Shown piece by piece: positions 62,616 through 64,000 of a DNA stretch of 64,000 nucleotides (positions are counted from its first letter, which is position 1; the number at the start of each line of letters is the position of its first letter). The translations under genes were made by a program, and so were the position numbers. The stretch is taken from the NCBI GenBank assembly GCA_947497315.1, contig CANMFX010000001.1:372001-436000 (forward strand), written 5' to 3'. The notes beneath the pieces were generated by a model. That model was given only the letters and a program-made list of their open reading frames with translations. It had not been told where the DNA came from and did no database searches. Origin of the DNA: an uncultured Sphingomonadaceae bacterium (lineage in GTDB: Bacteria; Pseudomonadota; Alphaproteobacteria; Sphingomonadales; Sphingomonadaceae).

Positions 62616-64000
62616 TTAGAATTTACCGCGCAGGGTCAGGCCAAACATACGTGGCTCCTGAATGAAGGTCGAGCGTGAGCCAGAGCGCAGCACCGTGTTA
62701 AACGTAACACCGCGCGTCACTTCATTGGTCAGGTTGGTCACCCAGGCCTCAATGCCCCAGGCATCATCGATATCACCGATACCAGCGCGCATGTTGATCT
62801 TGATCGTGCCGTCCTGAACATCGAACGGATTGAGCGCCGCTACGTCAACCGCCGCCTGAACGCTGCCAGCCGCTGTAATGGCTGCAGCATTGGGAACAAC
62901 AATCGCCTGTGTTGATGTCCGGCGATCACTTTCGATCCGAAGCTGGCCATTAACGAAGAACTTCAGGCTATCACCAAGGTCACGATCATAGGTTGCACCC
63001 ATGATACCCACCCATTTCGGAGCATTGGTCAGCGAGTTGCCGCACAGGCTCAGAACATTGGGAGAAGTTTGTGTACCAGCACAATCGCTTGGATATCTTG
63101 CATCCGTGTAGGTCAAACCACCATTGATTGTGAAATTGTCATCCGGACGAATGACAGTTTCAATTTCAACACCGGTTGATTTCGCGCTTGGCACGTTAAA
63201 CGTCGTAAACTGAGCGCCAGTGAATTCCAGAACCTGGAAGTCGGTGAATTCCTCATGAAAACCGGCAACGTTCAAGGTAATCGCATTATCCAGGAATTTG
63301 GCTTTCAGACCAACTTCATAAGCATCCACTTCTTCAGAAGCAAAACGCGGATCCGCGCCGCCAGCAGCAGCCGTGGAGTCCAGGTTGAAGCCGCCTGACT
63401 TATAACCATGCGTAAAGCTGGCATAGACCGTTACCGGATCGGCAAACTCATAGCTTACCTTACCTGTGTAGATCAGCTCTTCGTCGCTAAACTCGCTGAC
63501 GAAAGGCCGTGGCAGCGGGAATGGATTTGCATCCGAACCAATGGCTGGTGCGACAAAAGCAAAACAGCCCAGTCCGAAATAACTGTTGATCAGAGGGCTC
63601 GCAGCACCACCGGGAAGACCCCCGGCACCAATCTGTCCCAAAGTCGCAGGGCAGAGATCATTAGTGATCGCTGGCTGAGAGAAGGAACCATCCTTGCTTT
63701 CATCCGAATAGCGCAGACCAACCGTCAGTTTCAGACCTTGCGCAACTTCCAGCGTGTTATGCGTAAAGATCGACCAGCTTTTACTGCTTTGCGTATAAGC
63801 ATTGGTGGTCCGAACCGTTGCTGGATCAATACCAGTCAAAGTCTGCAACGGCGTTGCACCTGCAAAAAGCGGACTTGCGGGGTTCAGCGTAGCACCGCCG
63901 GTACCTGCTGCCAAAAGCGCGCCCACAAGACGATCATAATCAGCGCCTAGACCAAAGTTCGTTGACTGCGTAATATCCTCATCAGAATAATAACCACCAA
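62616..64000 (-). CDS. TonB-dependent receptor, C-terminal part (continues past window end)
   Basis: The frame stays open to base 64000, so the start and plug domain lie outside the window. The roughly 460 visible residues are the beta-barrel with typical alternating strands (LKLTVGLRYSDESKDGSF, PVTVYASFTHGYKSGGFN, FTINGGLTYTDARYPSD) and a C-terminal FGLTLRGKF with the terminal aromatic residue. It imports an unknown ligand. A terminator follows, and the next genes are alcohol and acyl-CoA enzymes, so it could bring in their substrate, but this is only suggestive. Confidence 0.92.
   Translation of the reverse strand, partial: GGYYSDEDITQSTNFGLGADYDRLVGALLAAGTGGATLNPASPLFAGATPLQTLTGIDPATVRTTNAYTQSSKSWSIFTHNTLEVAQGLKLTVGLRYSDESKDGSFSQPAITNDLCPATLGQIGAGGLPGGAASPLINSYFGLGCFAFVAPAIGSDANPFPLPRPFVSEFSDEELIYTGKVSYEFADPVTVYASFTHGYKSGGFNLDSTAAAGGADPRFASEEVDAYEVGLKAKFLDNAITLNVAGFHEEFTDFQVLEFTGAQFTTFNVPSAKSTGVEIETVIRPDDNFTINGGLTYTDARYPSDCAGTQTSPNVLSLCGNSLTNAPKWVGIMGATYDRDLGDSLKFFVNGQLRIESDRRTSTQAIVVPNAAAITAAGSVQAAVDVAALNPFDVQDGTIKINMRAGIGDIDDAWGIEAWVTNLTNEVTRGVTFNTVLRSGSRSTFIQEPRMFGLTLRGKF

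Overview
The window looks like a stretch of ordinary chromosome from an alphaproteobacterium of the order Sphingomonadales, probably a marine Sphingorhabdus/Parasphingorhabdus-type organism. This placement is inference. It rests on large TonB-dependent receptors at both ends of the metabolic regions, a quinohaemoprotein alcohol dehydrogenase, the gene order rnd-lptC-lptA-lptB-rpoN, a two-domain cold-shock protein, a DivK gene divergent from a DUF3572 gene, TamA/TamB, and many small CoA and short-chain dehydrogenase genes. There is no insertion sequence, prophage, integrase, CRISPR array or rRNA operon. Genes are dense, with many 1- to 4-base start/stop overlaps.

Layout. 1-6.4 kb: a YjhX (TopAI)-type toxin gene followed by a GNAT gene (likely toxin-antitoxin pair), a DUF885 lipoprotein coupled to NhaA, a solitary adenine DNA methyltransferase and a TetR regulator with its probable operator. 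6.4-11.1 kb: a LytTR response regulator, a 954-residue TonB receptor and a short-chain dehydrogenase. 11.4-17.4 kb: tRNA-Tyr, rlmB, a lipoprotein, ferredoxin, an AlkA-type glycosylase, a secreted permuted-papain-like protein and a two-gene osmoprotectant ABC transporter whose permease and binding protein are fused. 17.4-28.1 kb: a dehydrogenase, pterin dehydratase, ccmA-ccmB, a CinA-like protein, methionine aminopeptidase, a DUF418 membrane protein, a PQQ dehydrogenase and glnB-glnA. 28.2-37.4 kb: a CoA-transferase/DUF1330 pair divergent from a thiolase-like gene, tRNA-Ser, two tandem cyclophilin paralogues separated by a possible 47-residue small gene, lrp divergent from ald, and a dehydrogenase/DUF5818-like/GNAT run. 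37.4-42 kb: rpoN, lptB, lptA, lptC and rnd, covering lipopolysaccharide transport and sigma-54. 42-50.4 kb: membrane and stress genes (cold shock, Dps, GDT1), rpmG, divK, a five-gene co-directional run (DUF3572, HAD, RidA, glycerophosphodiesterase, FemAB-like), a Sel1-like gene and panC. 50.4-57 kb: tamB and tamA. 57-64 kb: a secreted protein, a YcaQ-type crosslink glycosylase, an EamA transporter, a frameshifted acyl-CoA dehydrogenase, a thioesterase, an iron alcohol dehydrogenase and a second TonB receptor cut by the window edge.

Links between genes. glnB and glnA form the nitrogen-signalling unit, and rpoN lies in the same window; a weak sigma-54-like site precedes glnB. An 18-bp palindrome upstream of the PQQ dehydrogenase recurs (15 of 18 bases) upstream of the acyl-CoA dehydrogenase/thioesterase/alcohol dehydrogenase cluster, suggesting one repressor may tie alcohol oxidation to acyl-CoA metabolism. 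No wholly new multi-gene system is obvious. The best leads are the shared palindrome, the repeat-flanked small ORF between the cyclophilins, the acyl-CoA dehydrogenase frameshift, the orphan methyltransferase and the YjhX pair.
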